Below, piece after piece: positions 1-10,257 of a stretch of 64,000 nt of DNA. The position numbers and the translations under genes were made by a program. The notes below the pieces were generated by a model. That model was not told where the DNA came from. It ran no database searches and saw only the letters and a program-made list of their open reading frames with translations. Each line of letters starts with the position of its first letter. The first letter of the stretch is position 1. The stretch is from Okeania sp. SIO2C9 (GTDB taxonomy: Bacteria > Cyanobacteriota > Cyanobacteriia > Cyanobacteriales > Microcoleaceae): the NCBI RefSeq assembly GCF_010672455.1, contig NZ_JAAHGO010000001.1, positions 113,595 through 177,594 of the forward strand, in the 5' to 3' direction.

Positions 1-276
1 ATAAAAGCATCTATCTTGCTCTGTATCAATATAAAAATAATTCAAATATTTGGGAATTTGAGGATGATGCAAATTGGCAATAACTTTAGCTTCCCTCTCA
101 AAAAGTTCTAATATTTTCCAGTCTTTTACTTGTTGTAAAGAAACAGCTTTAATTGCTACTCGTCGATAATTTGTCAGGTCTTCTGCTTCATAAGTAATTC
201 CCATTCCTCCTTTTCCCAAAGCAGCAACAATACGATATCGTTGAGCAATAATATCATTAGGTTGGTGTAAAGTCAT
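1..276 (-). CDS. Serine/threonine protein kinase, N-terminal part (cut by window edge)
   Basis: The first 92 codons of a Hanks-type protein kinase read leftwards out of the window. After a short leader, residues about 12-32 form the kinase start with a glycine-rich loop (GKGGMGITY), followed by the VAIK-type strand (RRVAIKAVS) whose lysine binds ATP, then the alpha-C segment LFEREAKVIANLHHPQIPKY with its conserved glutamate. This order is diagnostic of the bacterial eukaryotic-like Ser/Thr kinase family, common in filamentous cyanobacteria. The catalytic loop, any membrane segment and sensory domains lie outside the window, so substrate and signal cannot be stated. The start ATG lies just after a repeat-rich spacer; no strong ribosome site is seen. 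Confidence 0.9.
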   Translation of the reverse strand, partial: MTLHQPNDIIAQRYRIVAALGKGGMGITYEAEDLTNYRRVAIKAVSLQQVKDWKILELFEREAKVIANLHHPQIPKYLNYFYIDTEQDRCFY

Positions 277-702
<426 letters not shown>

Positions 703-1779
703 ATGCAAATTCAGATTCAAACATTTACCGTCCATAAAAGATTTCCTTTAACTATTAGTCGAGGAACTACTGCCGAAAGTAACAACATTTTGGTAAAAAT
801 ACAACAAGAAGGTATCGAAGGTTGGGGAGAAGCTTCACCTTTTTCTGCAGGGGAAAAACCACAAACTACAAAAATTTTACAGCAAACTTTAGAGCAAGTG
901 ACCCCCAGTCTAGAAAAGTTTACTCCACTTGACCGACAACAAATAGAGCAAATTTTGATAGAGTCAGAAATTCCATCCGCCGCCAGAACAGCTATTGATA
1001 TGGCGTTGCATGACTGGGTAGGTAAAAAAGTAGGGTTGCCTTTATGGCGACTTTGGGGGTTAGAACGCGATCGCATTGTTCCCATCTCAGTTACTATTGG
1101 TATCAGCACCCCCGAAGCTGCCAAACAGAGAGTGCGGAACTGGCTAGAATTTATTGATGCGCGGGTATTGAAAGTAAAATTAGGTAGTCCAGAAGGTATT
1201 CAAGCAGACCAGGCAATGTTGATGGCAGTCAAAGAAGAAGCGCCCGCAGATGCTTTGTTATATGTAGATGCTAATGGAGGTTGGAGTCTGGAGGATGCAG
1301 TCAAAATGTGTGACTGGTTGGCTACAGTTGGGGTTATTTATGTAGAACAACCATTAGCTGCTATTTCAGCGATCGCCGATCTACCTCATCTTTATAGTCG
1401 ATCGCCTTTACCTATTTTTGTGGATGAAAGTTGTTTTACTGCTAAGGATATTCCCGTTTTGGCAGAAATGGTGCATGGCATCAATATTAAGTTGATGAAG
1501 TCTGGGGGGTTAACTGAAGCAATGCGGATGGTTTATTTAGCTAAAGCTTGTGGGTTGAAAGTAATGTTTGGTTGTTATTCTGATAGTTGTTTGGCAAATA
1601 CAGCAGCAGCACAACTTGCTCCCCTCGCTGATTATTTGGACTTGGATAGTCATCTCAATTTGATTGACGATCCGTTTATTGGTGCGGTGATGGAAAAAGG
1701 GCGGTTGTTGCCGAATGGTTTACCTGGGTTGGGAGTTTGTCTGAATAGTGGAACCTACATTCCGCACGTCAAAATGTAG
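703..1779 (+). CDS. Dipeptide epimerase (L-Ala-D/L-Glu epimerase-like, enolase superfamily)
   Basis: A 358-residue member of the mandelate racemase/muconate-lactonizing branch of the enolase superfamily. The N-terminal capping domain covers about 1-120 and the TIM barrel about 130-340. The catalytic set is all visible: the KxK pair (LKVKLG, about K157/K159), metal ligands in YVDANGG (about D189), VYVEQPL (about E215) and FVDESC (about D241), and the opposite-face lysine in INIKLMKSGG (about K263). Two acid/base lysines on opposite faces fit an epimerase. Family relatives epimerise Ala-Glu from peptidoglycan turnover; o-succinylbenzoate synthase is a less likely alternative because the motif spacing and the FVDESC/GG pattern fit dipeptide epimerases. 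It stands alone between repeat-rich spacers. Substrate is inferred, not proven. Confidence 0.85.
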   Translation: MQIQIQTFTVHKRFPLTISRGTTAESNNILVKIQQEGIEGWGEASPFSAGEKPQTTKILQQTLEQVTPSLEKFTPLDRQQIEQILIESEIPSAARTAIDMALHDWVGKKVGLPLWRLWGLERDRIVPISVTIGISTPEAAKQRVRNWLEFIDARVLKVKLGSPEGIQADQAMLMAVKEEAPADALLYVDANGGWSLEDAVKMCDWLATVGVIYVEQPLAAISAIADLPHLYSRSPLPIFVDESCFTAKDIPVLAEMVHGINIKLMKSGGLTEAMRMVYLAKACGLKVMFGCYSDSCLANTAAAQLAPLADYLDLDSHLNLIDDPFIGAVMEKGRLLPNGLPGLGVCLNSGTYIPHVKM

Positions 1780-2070
1780 TATAGAATCAGGAGTCAGGAG
1801 ACAGCTATACTGGAGACATAATTTTAGAATGGCGCCCCTACATATGGCGTTTTTAAGGTTAATTTGCGTAAGTCCTGATGATTTGAAATGCTATGCTTGA
1901 TTACCATCTCCTCTACTACCCTACTCCCTACTACAAAGATATATAGCAAACTTTTTGAGATTTGCTATTACGAGAGACAGCAGTGGGAGCATCTTGCTCC
2001 TGTGCTTTGTTACCAACATAGCTCCATTATTCGCTTCTTCCTTCTTCCTTCTTCATTCTTCCTTCTTCAG
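1780..2070. repeat. Intergenic repeats, including one end of the AGGACTTACGCA family
   Basis: No gene. At about 1862-1877 lies a single arm (aatttgcgtaagtcctga) of the inverted-repeat family that occurs complete elsewhere in the window. Around 1978-2010 there is a copy of the cagtgggagcatcttgctcc palindromic repeat also found near 11735 and 63200. A pyrimidine tract of ttcttcc units precedes the M23 peptidase stop. Confidence 0.6.
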
Positions 2071-3117
2071 TCAATTTAACTGCACCTCTTTTTTAACATC
2101 TATTAATACTTTATTGTCTCGAATCAAACTATACTGACTCTTCCATTTACCTAGAGCAAGTGGACGCTGAGAATTATTGCGTTTACCGACATATCCCACC
2201 CATGTCTTTTTAGCAGATTTAATTTCTGTTTTATTGTCTATAACCTGCTCGCCATTAGGAGCAAATAATTGATAATGCTCTATATCTCCAGACAAGACAC
2301 CGTATATTTGTACCCAAAATATTAATGCTGCAATATCTCCAGGTAAAACTGTGTCATAAAATTTGCCTTTCCATAAATCATCCATAGTAGGTGCTTCCCC
2401 AGCAAACCCAGTCCGAATAATACCAGTTGGTTTATAACTCAATGGTTGTTGCCAAATTGAGTTACGAGCAGTATTACAACCACTCTCAGCATTAACTCCC
2501 ACAAATGGATCTACGATTTTTCCCTGATATCGAAAGCTCAAATGTACATGAGGAAAGGAAGCTAAACCAGACTCTCCCACCATTCCCAGTTCAGTACCTG
2601 CTTCCACAACTGTTCCTGGTTTAACGACAACACTACCATTGCGGAGATGGCAAGACTGAGTTTCCCAACCATTACCATGATCTATTACGACTCCATTACC
2701 GCATTCAATGCCATCAACTGCTTCTTTATCTGCCTGATTTTTTACGCGTTTGTCAGGTATTCCATCTCGCACTCTTAAAACTTTGCCTGGAGCTACTGCT
2801 TCTACAGGTACACCTCTGGTCATTGTTTTTTCATCCGGTATAGCAAAGTCTGTTCCTTTATGACCATCGTAAGTTTGCCTACCGCAACCAAAATCTACTG
2901 CTTTTGGACTAGGATCGCGATCGCTGTACAATAAAATAAAACAGTCTTTGTCTAAGTTACATTTTACGGGTAGGCCAAACTTGGAGTTTGGTACTTGAGC
3001 AATAGAATTGTCAATAATAGAATTTTCAAAGAGTGGAGTATTGGCATTAGCATTGTAGCTAGCTAATATTATGACTAATATTGTGAGGAAGGTGTAAAAA
3101 TATTTTTTCAGTTTCAT
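2071..3117 (-). CDS. Secreted M23-family metallopeptidase
   Basis: A 348-residue exported protein. Residues 1-26 form a signal peptide: a lysine-rich start, a hydrophobic core (FLTILVIILA) and a likely cleavage after NANA. The LytM/M23 domain spans about 75-215 and carries the expected zinc motifs: GHKGTDFAIPD (HxxxD), the central CHLRNG patch, and PHVHLSF (HxH). The family cleaves peptidoglycan cross-links, so it probably remodels the cell wall in the periplasm, though many cyanobacterial members have unknown targets. The C-terminal ~130 residues look like a separate beta-rich region of unknown role. An AGAGG-like ribosome site precedes the ATG. Confidence 0.88.
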   Translation of the reverse strand: MKLKKYFYTFLTILVIILASYNANANTPLFENSIIDNSIAQVPNSKFGLPVKCNLDKDCFILLYSDRDPSPKAVDFGCGRQTYDGHKGTDFAIPDEKTMTRGVPVEAVAPGKVLRVRDGIPDKRVKNQADKEAVDGIECGNGVVIDHGNGWETQSCHLRNGSVVVKPGTVVEAGTELGMVGESGLASFPHVHLSFRYQGKIVDPFVGVNAESGCNTARNSIWQQPLSYKPTGIIRTGFAGEAPTMDDLWKGKFYDTVLPGDIAALIFWVQIYGVLSGDIEHYQLFAPNGEQVIDNKTEIKSAKKTWVGYVGKRNNSQRPLALGKWKSQYSLIRDNKVLIDVKKEVQLN

Positions 3118-3198
3118 AAGTTTTTTATCCTCTAAAATTCATCATCAGCTTAACAATAGACAACTCTAGAAAAGAGGGAATAGGAGGAAAGAATTAAT

Positions 3199-3312
3199 CA
3201 GGACTTACGCAAATTGACTGTCAAACCACCATCTGTAGGGGCGTTTGCGGAGCATTCCGTTAGGAAATGGCATTCGCCCTCTCTATGATATAGAGTCTCT
3301 ACGTAAGTCCTG
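3199..3312. repeat. MITE-like element, AGGACTTACGCA family (copy 1)
   Basis: A 114-bp element bounded by inverted termini caggacttacgc and acgtaagtcctg. The interior carries the sequence tagggg...cattcgcc shared with other intergenic repeats of the window. Further complete copies lie at 13105-13195, 20463-20549, 50061-50174 and, degenerate, 50272-50360. Confidence 0.75.
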
Positions 3313-3402
3313 TTAATAATTCCCTTCTGCCTCCTGTCCTCTAGCTTTCCTGAGAAATTATCAATTATTTATCCCTGTTGCCTGTTGCCTGTTGCCTCTC
3401 TC

Positions 3403-4869
3403 CTAACTAACATCAAAAACATGATAACCCCATCCAGGTAAATCCAAATATAAACCTCGTGAAACCAAATTATCTCCCAAGCGATCGTGACTAATATCAC
3501 TCATTAAATCTTGTAGTCGATACGTTTCACCCCTGAGACTCTCAAATGGCAACTGAACATAACATTGCCCTCGATAAGAAGCATAATTAACAGTTATCAA
3601 CAACAGTCGCTCATCTTTTCCTTCCCAACTGAAAGCAATAAAATTATTCGATGTAGAATTTCCTTCCCATGCAGCAACACATTCAAGTAATTGCCAATTT
3701 CCCTCATGGAAAATATCCAGAGCTAAAGAATCTAATAATTGATGGTAAAATCTATCTATGTGTGGAACAGTAGCTTCTTGAGGAGCATAACATAAGTGCA
3801 TCGAAATTTTTTTAGACCAACCTTGTAACTGACCTTGATGGAAAAAATGTAAACCAGGGGTAAAATAAGTCAAAATGGCAGCAGCTTCATGAACTCTTAG
3901 TGGAAAATCTGTATTCGCCCTTGGTTCATCGTGATTTTCCATAAACCGTGCTAATTTTTTTTGAAATTCAAGGCCAGCATAAAGATGCTCTCTGACTGGA
4001 ACTGCCTGCTGTTGATGGAGGCGATCGTATAAGCGTTTGTCATAAGTGAAATTAAATCCTAACTGTTGCAACTCCCATTCCAAATTCCAATATACTTCTG
4101 CCATAAAGATAAAATCTGGATATTGCTGTTTAACTTGGGAAATTGCATCAGACCAAAACGGTTGTATTGGAATACCCCAAGTCTGCTCAAAAATATCTGG
4201 CAATATTAGCATTGCCATGTCGCAGCGAACACCATCGCACAAATGAACAATATTGAATAACTCTGCTAACATCTCCTCCTGTAATTTGGGGTTGCCGTAG
4301 TTCAGTTGCAAAGTATCAGACCAACCTGGAAAATAGGGGTCTCTTCCATGAGCAAATATTTGGCTACCTGCTGGCAATTCTATTCGTATATAGTTGTGGG
4401 GTTCTCGTTCAAGATCGGCCTGGGTTCCCTGAACATAAAAGTCAGGATGTGTTTGTATCCAAGGATGGTCGGGGGCGGTATGGTTGGGGACAAAATCAAG
4501 CATGAGTTTTAGTCCCTTTTGATGGAGGCGATCGCGCAGTCGTAACATAGCTGCATTGTCACCTAGATTTTCATGGACGTAATAACCAGTTACTGCAAAA
4601 CAAGACCCACAAATATAATCTTCTTGGAAATCATCACCAAAAAGTTCTATAGCTTCCTTTCGCACATCAGGATTTGCACGAGAGATATCTCGCGCCATTA
4701 TTCCTGTTTGCCAAACTCCTAAGAAGTACACCCAGTCAAATCCCAAGTTTACTATTTGGTCCAATTCTGCATCGGGAATATCATCTAAGGTGGCGCGACG
4801 ACCCAACTCTTGGGACAATCTGTTGAGCCAAACACGGGTGTTTATTTGATATAGGGAAGGATTAATCAT
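3403..4869 (-). CDS. GH13 alpha-amylase-family glycosidase
   Basis: A 488-residue enzyme of glycoside hydrolase family 13. It opens with the barrel start MINPSLYQINTRVWL and carries the usual conserved regions: LMLDFVPNHTAPDHP (region I), DGVRCDMAM with the nucleophile at about D217 (region II), FMAEVYW with the acid/base at about E258 (region III), and MENHDEPRA with about D314 (region IV). All three catalytic carboxylates are present. A C-terminal beta domain (about 400-488) follows. No signal peptide is seen, so a cytoplasmic role in glycogen or maltooligosaccharide metabolism is likely; exact specificity (hydrolase or transglycosylase) cannot be read from sequence. The debranching enzyme at 14.4 kb may share substrates. 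Confidence 0.88.
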   Translation of the reverse strand: MINPSLYQINTRVWLNRLSQELGRRATLDDIPDAELDQIVNLGFDWVYFLGVWQTGIMARDISRANPDVRKEAIELFGDDFQEDYICGSCFAVTGYYVHENLGDNAAMLRLRDRLHQKGLKLMLDFVPNHTAPDHPWIQTHPDFYVQGTQADLEREPHNYIRIELPAGSQIFAHGRDPYFPGWSDTLQLNYGNPKLQEEMLAELFNIVHLCDGVRCDMAMLILPDIFEQTWGIPIQPFWSDAISQVKQQYPDFIFMAEVYWNLEWELQQLGFNFTYDKRLYDRLHQQQAVPVREHLYAGLEFQKKLARFMENHDEPRANTDFPLRVHEAAAILTYFTPGLHFFHQGQLQGWSKKISMHLCYAPQEATVPHIDRFYHQLLDSLALDIFHEGNWQLLECVAAWEGNSTSNNFIAFSWEGKDERLLLITVNYASYRGQCYVQLPFESLRGETYRLQDLMSDISHDRLGDNLVSRGLYLDLPGWGYHVFDVS

Positions 4870-4956
4870 ATAGAAGCTATTTGAGAGTTTTAAACTATTT
4901 ATAACATCTTGAAAGCAAAGCTGAAAATAACTAAAGTCCTATAGAACAAATCTCTC

Positions 4957-5107
4957 ATATAAAATCCGGTTAAACAGTCGTCATTGCGACGATAGGAAGC
5001 AATCTCCGCGCACCCTTGAGATTGCTTTCCTTACGGAATGCTACGCAAACCTTCCACTCCGTTCCAGTCGCAATGACTTGGAGATAGTAATTATCCGGAT
5101 TTTATAT
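4957..5107. repeat. MITE-like element, TATAAAATCCGG family (copy 1)
   Basis: A 151-bp element with inverted ends atataaaatccgg and ccggattttatat. Between them is a long imperfect hairpin made of cattgcgac...gtcgcaatgac. A copy in the same orientation is at 20979-21136 and a related one at 44825-44956. Confidence 0.75.
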
Positions 5108-5174
5108 CACTGGCAAAGCGATCGCTTGTTTCTGATCTTCTTTACGGATAAGGTTATTGATGCTGCATCTAACA

Positions 5175-5618
5175 TCAAGTTGGTATTGTTTTAGTACAAC
5201 GCTCCCAAATCAAATGTCCGGTCAACCGTTTGTCACTCCCCTTAAAGGAAGGTGTAGTTAATAATAAATAATTTTCTCTAAATTCAAAGAAACGTTTTTG
5301 GTTTGTACCAACCCAATTAGGAAATAAAGAGGCTTTAACATGGTGAATTACTTTTTTATCCTTAATTTCATAGCTACCACAATAGGAGATATATGTTTCC
5401 ATAGCATTAGCTTTCTCTTGTGTACTTCCTCCCAAAAAATCTGCAGAGGAAAACTTGGGACGCCTTGCAGCCATAATTACCGCTGACATATATCCATCTT
5501 CTGCATACATTAGATATCCGATCGTATCTTGACCGTATGGGTAGGTTACTTCACCATTTACATCTTTGAGTTCAAAAGATACCAGTCGCCAAGTTCCAAC
5601 AAATCGGTTTTGTACCAT
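5175..5618 (-). CDS. Lipocalin-like domain protein
   Basis: A 147-residue soluble protein with the lipocalin-like start FVGTWRLVSFELKD, then YPYGQDTIGYLMYAEDGYMSA, features of the Lipocalin_5 type family (small beta-barrel proteins found singly in bacteria). The rest is strand-rich and ends in DKRLTGHLIWERC. No signal peptide. These proteins presumably bind a small hydrophobic ligand, but no ligand is known from the sequence. It is flanked on both sides by MITE-like repeats and has no operon partner. Confidence 0.75.
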   Translation of the reverse strand: MVQNRFVGTWRLVSFELKDVNGEVTYPYGQDTIGYLMYAEDGYMSAVIMAARRPKFSSADFLGGSTQEKANAMETYISYCGSYEIKDKKVIHHVKASLFPNWVGTNQKRFFEFRENYLLLTTPSFKGSDKRLTGHLIWERCTKTIPT

Positions 5619-6224
5619 TTTATATCATGTCCGGTTGAATAGTTAAATTTTGGAGGAGGGAAGGCAGAAGGCAGAACGCAGAATGGAGGAGGGGAAGAAA
5701 AGTTGGTTGTGCGTCAAGAAAGTGTGGTAAGGGTGGGAAGTGTGGGGAGGGTGGGGAGACAGAGGAAGTAGGAGAAATAATTCTACCTGTATATTTTCCT
5801 AACTTTTTGGTCGCTCAAGCTGAAATATTTGCACTTTTTTGGCGGCCAAAATGCTAAAATTTTTATATATCAGTGCTTTTAGATTAGATTTGCCAGCCAT
5901 ACTTACTTATCCCACACTTTACTGATGCACAAGCGAAAAGTTCAAAGGGTAATGGTTTTTTTACTGATTATCCGGACATGATTTTAGTTCCTGATTTTGT
6001 TTTGCAACAGAACTATTTCCTACTACTGGCGTGACACGCCTAAAACTGTGTAATAGATTTTTGTTTCTAGGTCTCTTGATATCCCACACTCCCGACACTT
6101 CCCACACTTCCCACACCCCTCATCTAATCAACCATTTAAGGTGTGTCACGCCACTACCTAACTCCCATACTCCCTAAGCACGAAAATCATAGTCTAATTC
6201 AGCAGCGCCACTTATTTATAATAT
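5619..6224. repeat. Repeat-filled spacer with GGCGTGACAC inverted repeat
   Basis: No gene is seen. The stretch starts with one arm atatcatgtccgg (5622 onward), then purine-rich tandem repeats (gaaggcagaa, gggtgggg), and the matching arm ttatccggacatgat around 5970. A second inverted pair, ggcgtgacacgcc near 6030 and ggtgtgtcacgcc near 6140, encloses a pyrimidine-rich tract with cttcccacac repeats. It reads as two neighbouring non-autonomous elements. Confidence 0.6.
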
Positions 6225-6881
6225 TTATTTTCTTGGTCTTCTTTCATCCAACTTCCGATATACATCTCGCAATTCAACATTATGTTGGGCTAGAGCAACT
6301 AAAGTATGGTAAAATAAATCTGCTACTTCCGAAGCGATCGCCTCTTTCTCATCATCCTTACACGCCATTACTACTTCTGCTGACTCTTCCCCAATTTTCT
6401 TGAGAATCTTATTATCTCCCCCAGCAAATAATTTACAAGTATAAGAACCTTCCTGGGGATGGTCGCGACGATCGCAAATCACATCAAAAAGCTGAGATAA
6501 CATATCCGCACGTGGCTTGACAACCTCCCCATCTACCAGATGAAAACAACTCCTTTCTCCCTTATGGCAGGCAATATCTCCTACCTGTTCCACTCCCACT
6601 AACAAAGTATCGCTATCGCAGTCGTAGCGCATCCACTTAATATTCTGAAAGTGACCAGAAGTTGCACCTTTATGCCAAAACTGCTGACGAGAACGACTCC
6701 AAAACCAAGTTTGCCCTGTTTCTAGAGTTTTTTGCAATGCTCCCTGATTCATCCAGGCCATCATTAACACTGTACCATCTAAATAATCTTGAACAATAGC
6801 AGGCACAAGTCCTTGTTCATTGTAACGAACCTGCTCCACTGGAATTGATTGACTTAAAGCTACTGGTTCGGAGGTAGACAT
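6225..6881 (-). CDS. hisIE: Bifunctional phosphoribosyl-AMP cyclohydrolase / phosphoribosyl-ATP pyrophosphatase
   Basis: A 218-residue fusion that performs steps 2 and 3 of histidine synthesis. The HisI half (about 20-120) shows [18 protein letters not shown] and [18 protein letters not shown], plus the zinc/Mg motif [15 protein letters not shown] and the CHKGERSCF cysteines. The HisE half (about 125-218) shows [16 protein letters not shown] and the DLFYHTLV helix of the all-alpha NTP-PPase fold. The ATG at 6881 is preferred over a TTG three codons upstream, because homologues begin close to the cyclohydrolase domain. It is monocistronic here, as is usual for cyanobacterial his genes. Confidence 0.95.
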   Translation of the reverse strand: MSTSEPVALSQSIPVEQVRYNEQGLVPAIVQDYLDGTVLMMAWMNQGALQKTLETGQTWFWSRSRQQFWHKGATSGHFQNIKWMRYDCDSDTLLVGVEQVGDIACHKGERSCFHLVDGEVVKPRADMLSQLFDVICDRRDHPQEGSYTCKLFAGGDNKILKKIGEESAEVVMACKDDEKEAIASEVADLFYHTLVALAQHNVELRDVYRKLDERRPRK

Positions 6882-7164
6882 AATTTGCAAAAAAAATCTA
6901 TTTGTGTACTCCTAGTTTAGGATATCTTCCCTAGTCTTTTCTAAATGTTTAATCTTAAATTAAATTTTATTATTTTGTTATCATAAAACATAGAAATTGT
7001 CAAAAAATAGCTTCATAATTCTCCAAAATTAACCTTAAATATGCACTAACTGCAATTATAGAATTAGGCAAATATTAAATATTAGGATTAGGTTTATTTT
7101 AATTTGGTGATAACATAAAATCTCCTATATGGATTTACATAAAAACGAATTAAGGAGATGAAAA
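6882..7164. promoter_or_regulatory. Divergent promoter region between hisIE and hemL
   Basis: This 283-bp AT-rich spacer separates two divergent housekeeping genes and must hold promoters for both, but no single -10/-35 pair can be assigned confidently. Unlike most spacers here it contains no repeat arms. A clear ribosome site (aaggag at 7152-7157) sits just before hemL. Confidence 0.45.
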
Positions 7165-8463
7165 TTGGTAGTAACTACACTGAATACCACTAAATCTGAA
7201 GAAATTTTTGCAGCAGCCCAAAAACTCATGCCTGGGGGAGTAAGTTCTCCGGTCAGAGCATTTAAGTCTGTTGGTGGCCAACCAATTGTATTTGATCGAG
7301 TCAAAGGAGCATATATTTGGGATGTTGATGGCAATCAATATATTGACTATGTTGGTACTTGGGGACCAGCTATCTGTGGTCATGCTCACCCAGATGTATT
7401 AAATTCTCTCAAAGAAGTTTTGGAAAAAGGCACCAGCTTTGGCGCACCCTGTGCTTTAGAAAATATCTTGGCTGAAATGGTTATTGATGCTGTACCTAGC
7501 ATTGAAATGGTCCGCTTTGTCAATTCTGGTACAGAAGCTTGTATGGCCGTACTGCGTTTAATGAGAGCTTTTACAGGTAGAGACAAAGTCATAAAATTTG
7601 AAGGTTGTTATCATGGCCACGCGGATATGTTCCTCGTTAAAGCTGGTTCTGGTGTGGCAACTCTGGGTCTGCCAGACTCTCCTGGAGTCCCTAAGTCTGT
7701 TACTAGCAATACCCTAACTGCTCCCTACAACGACTTAGAAGCAGTTAAGCAACTTTTTGCCGACAACCCTGACCAAATTTCTGGTGTTATCCTCGAACCA
7801 GTAGTTGGTAACTCTGGATTTATTATTCCAGATGCAGGTTTCTTAGAAGGGTTACGGATGATTACTCAAGACAATGATGCTTTACTGGTGTTTGACGAAG
7901 TTATGACTGGCTTTCGTATTGCATACGGTGGCGCTCAGGAAAAATTTCAGGTTACTCCAGACCTAACAACTTTAGGCAAAATTATTGGTGGTGGTTTGCC
8001 TGTAGGAGCTTATGGTGGTCGCGAGGATATTATGTCAATGGTAGCCCCAGCAGGCCCAATGTATCAAGCGGGAACTCTATCTGGTAATCCTCTAGCTATG
8101 ACTGCTGGTATTAAGACTCTTGAGTTATTAAAGGAACCAGGTACTTATGAACAGTTGGATAAAATTACTAAAAGACTTGCTGATGGCTTGTTAGAGCTTG
8201 GTAAAGAAACTGGTAATCCTATTTGTGGTGGGCATATTAGTGCAATGTTTGGTATCTTTTTCAATAAAGGACCAGTTCACGATTATGATGATGCCAAAAA
8301 GTCTGATTTGAGCAAGTTTAGCAAGTTCCATCGTGGAATGTTGGAGCGAGGAATTTATTTAGCTCCTTCTCAGTTTGAGGCAGGTTTTACTTCTTTAGCT
8401 CACACAGAGGAAGATATTGACAAAACTTTGGCTGCAGCAAAAGAAGTTATGTCTAGTCTTTGA
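7165..8463 (+). CDS. hemL: Glutamate-1-semialdehyde 2,1-aminomutase
   Basis: A 432-residue PLP enzyme of fold type I that converts glutamate-1-semialdehyde to 5-aminolevulinate, the entry to heme, chlorophyll and bilin synthesis. Motifs: [14 protein letters not shown] at the start, [18 protein letters not shown] (cofactor phosphate site), [27 protein letters not shown] (PLP ring aspartate), and [16 protein letters not shown] with the Schiff-base lysine at about K272. Length matches the family. The start is a TTG directly behind an AAGGAG ribosome site; the upstream ATG at 7159 runs out of frame at once, so TTG is well supported. It is divergent to hisIE and stands alone. Confidence 0.97.
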   Translation: MVVTTLNTTKSEEIFAAAQKLMPGGVSSPVRAFKSVGGQPIVFDRVKGAYIWDVDGNQYIDYVGTWGPAICGHAHPDVLNSLKEVLEKGTSFGAPCALENILAEMVIDAVPSIEMVRFVNSGTEACMAVLRLMRAFTGRDKVIKFEGCYHGHADMFLVKAGSGVATLGLPDSPGVPKSVTSNTLTAPYNDLEAVKQLFADNPDQISGVILEPVVGNSGFIIPDAGFLEGLRMITQDNDALLVFDEVMTGFRIAYGGAQEKFQVTPDLTTLGKIIGGGLPVGAYGGREDIMSMVAPAGPMYQAGTLSGNPLAMTAGIKTLELLKEPGTYEQLDKITKRLADGLLELGKETGNPICGGHISAMFGIFFNKGPVHDYDDAKKSDLSKFSKFHRGMLERGIYLAPSQFEAGFTSLAHTEEDIDKTLAAAKEVMSSL

Positions 8464-8692
8464 CATACTCCCGACGCTGCACGATTGCGACAACGGGTGA
8501 TTCTTAAACTCGCAAAGGAGTTGCAGTTTATACAGAGGTGATGTCCTCCTCCTGTATCTATAAGTATACCATGTTCTGGCTCTCATCCCGGCGCTGAATC
8601 AAATATTACAGCGCGGGACTTCCCGCCAGGAAAGTTAAATTTGTTATGTACGATTTTTATTCTGACTTTTAAACTTCTTCTTAATTGAACAA
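8464..8692. other. Spacer with a possible IS200/IS605-type end remnant
   Basis: No gene. The segment includes gacatactcccgacgctgc (8462-8480) and gcgcgggacttcccgccagg (8612-8630), which resemble the GC-rich hairpin ends that follow tnpB genes in cyanobacterial IS200/IS605-type elements (compare the intact-looking hairpin at 33878-33900). If so, it is a short scar with no transposase left. Confidence 0.3.
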
Positions 8693-9871
8693 ATGCTTCA
8701 TAGAATTTGGCAATGGCTCAAAAATTTATGGGCAAAACTTTTAGGGTTGTTTTCTCACTCTCATCTAGATTTATCTGAGGACACTCAACCAACTTCTGAA
8801 TCTTTGCCCCCACTGACAGATACAGATTACGATTTTTTGTTTGCTCAACTATTGGAGGGTGTTGCCCAGGGTTGGCAGTCTGAGCGCGTGCAGAAATTTT
8901 TTGATGAATTAGGAGAAAGGGGCAAACCTGAACTTTGGCAGGAATGGTTGCAACGGTTTGGAGAAAGGTTATTAGTCTCCCCTAAACCTAATGATGAGTT
9001 AGCTCAGAGAATGGTAGGGTTTGCTGAATTGACTCGACCGCTACCCTCTCTACAATCTTTGGGAGCAATGGGTAACAACATTGGTACTCAACTTTTAAGT
9101 AGGGATGATAGTGGGGCGATCTGGGAATATGATGGACCTGATGTTGGTGTTTCTCCACCTCTACAAACATTTGTGAGTGAAGAAAAAGATGATGATGCCA
9201 TGTCAGAATTAGTAGTTAAACTTCAGGAAAATCCTAATTTATTAGCAACAGTTGCCCAGCAGTTAGGGGTACAAACGAGTGACCCTAGAGTAGTTATTCA
9301 GGCAATGGTTAGTCAGCTTGGGGTAGGAGTGGAAAATCAAGCACAGTCTGCTGAGAGTAATGCTGAAATATGGGCGAAGTTGGGTTTAGAGCAAGCTAAA
9401 GCAGGAGATTTAGTTGGAGCAGTTGATAGTTGGGAAAATGCTCTAGCTCTCAAGTCAGATTACCATCAAGTTTGGTACAATCTAGGGAAAGCTTTAGTAC
9501 AACTAGAAAGGTGGTCAGAAGCGATCGCTAGCCATGACAAAGCAATAGAAATTAAGTCTGATGATTATTTGGCTTGGAATAACCGCGCTGAAGCACTGGG
9601 AAAGTTAGGAAGGTGGCAAGAGGCGATCGCTAGTTGTGACAAGGCTCTAGAAATTAAGGTAGATTATTATTTGGCTTGGTATAATAAAGCTAGTTTTCTA
9701 GTTAACTTAGGAAGTTTAACAGAAGCTATTGGTTGTTATAATAAGGCTTTAGAAATTAAACCTAATTTTGACAATGGTTGGTATGAGCGGGGAAATGTTT
9801 TGAGAGATTTAGGTTTAATGGAAGAAGCTAATAAAAGTTGGGAGCGCGCTAGGGAAATCAAGTCTAATTGA
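8693..9871 (+). CDS. TPR-repeat protein
   Basis: A 392-residue protein. Residues about 1-230 have no recognised domain: a basic amphipathic start (MLHRIWQWLKNLWAKLLGLF) that may sit on a membrane, then an acidic linker and a helical region. Residues about 235-392 are four to five tetratricopeptide repeats, visible as the repeated A-x-A-L/A-x-I-K phrase (NALALKSDYHQVWYNLGKAL, KAIEIKSDDYLAWNNRAEAL, KALEIKVDYYLAWYNKASFL, KALEIKPNFDNGWYERGNVL). TPRs mediate protein-protein contacts; the partner is unknown. No operon context helps. Confidence 0.85.
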   Translation: MLHRIWQWLKNLWAKLLGLFSHSHLDLSEDTQPTSESLPPLTDTDYDFLFAQLLEGVAQGWQSERVQKFFDELGERGKPELWQEWLQRFGERLLVSPKPNDELAQRMVGFAELTRPLPSLQSLGAMGNNIGTQLLSRDDSGAIWEYDGPDVGVSPPLQTFVSEEKDDDAMSELVVKLQENPNLLATVAQQLGVQTSDPRVVIQAMVSQLGVGVENQAQSAESNAEIWAKLGLEQAKAGDLVGAVDSWENALALKSDYHQVWYNLGKALVQLERWSEAIASHDKAIEIKSDDYLAWNNRAEALGKLGRWQEAIASCDKALEIKVDYYLAWYNKASFLVNLGSLTEAIGCYNKALEIKPNFDNGWYERGNVLRDLGLMEEANKSWERAREIKSN

Positions 9872-10257
9872 CTACTTTAGAAGCTAAATTCATCAATATT
9901 CTGAGCTAATAGACATCTGGTAAAAATCAAAAATCAAATCAATTATCGTACAGAAATTATCAATTATTTCCCCCTCCATACCTATTCCCTATTCCCTCTT
10001 TTCTGGAGATGTCTAATAGACATCTGGCAAAAAAATCTATAGGCTTTTGGCGAATAGTAGGCAACAGGCAACAAGGGAAGAGATTTTTAGGAAAAAGGTA
10101 CGAAAAATGATTTAGGGAAGTTAATTTTACAACTCTAGCTTATCTTAAACAAAGGGCAAGTTTATTTTATAGAGATATCTAATAGTCTTAAATAGGATAA
10201 ATCTTTATTTTTTTATTTCTTTTAAAATAGTTAGGGAAAAGATAACTAGATAGAAAT
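9872..10257. repeat. Spacer with TAATAGACATCT inverted repeats
   Basis: No gene. Arms ctaatagacatctgg (about 9906) and ggagatgtctaatag (about 10004) face each other, and a further set runs to about 10183 (agatatctaatag). The same arms recur around 12398-12502 and 13822. They suggest a small non-autonomous element family that has inserted repeatedly around the P450 and stress-protein genes. Confidence 0.6.

Noticed and set aside
717-1124. Open frame of 135 codons on the minus strand inside the epimerase gene
   Set aside because: Antisense to a well-supported enzyme, cysteine- and serine-rich without domain features; a shadow of the true frame.
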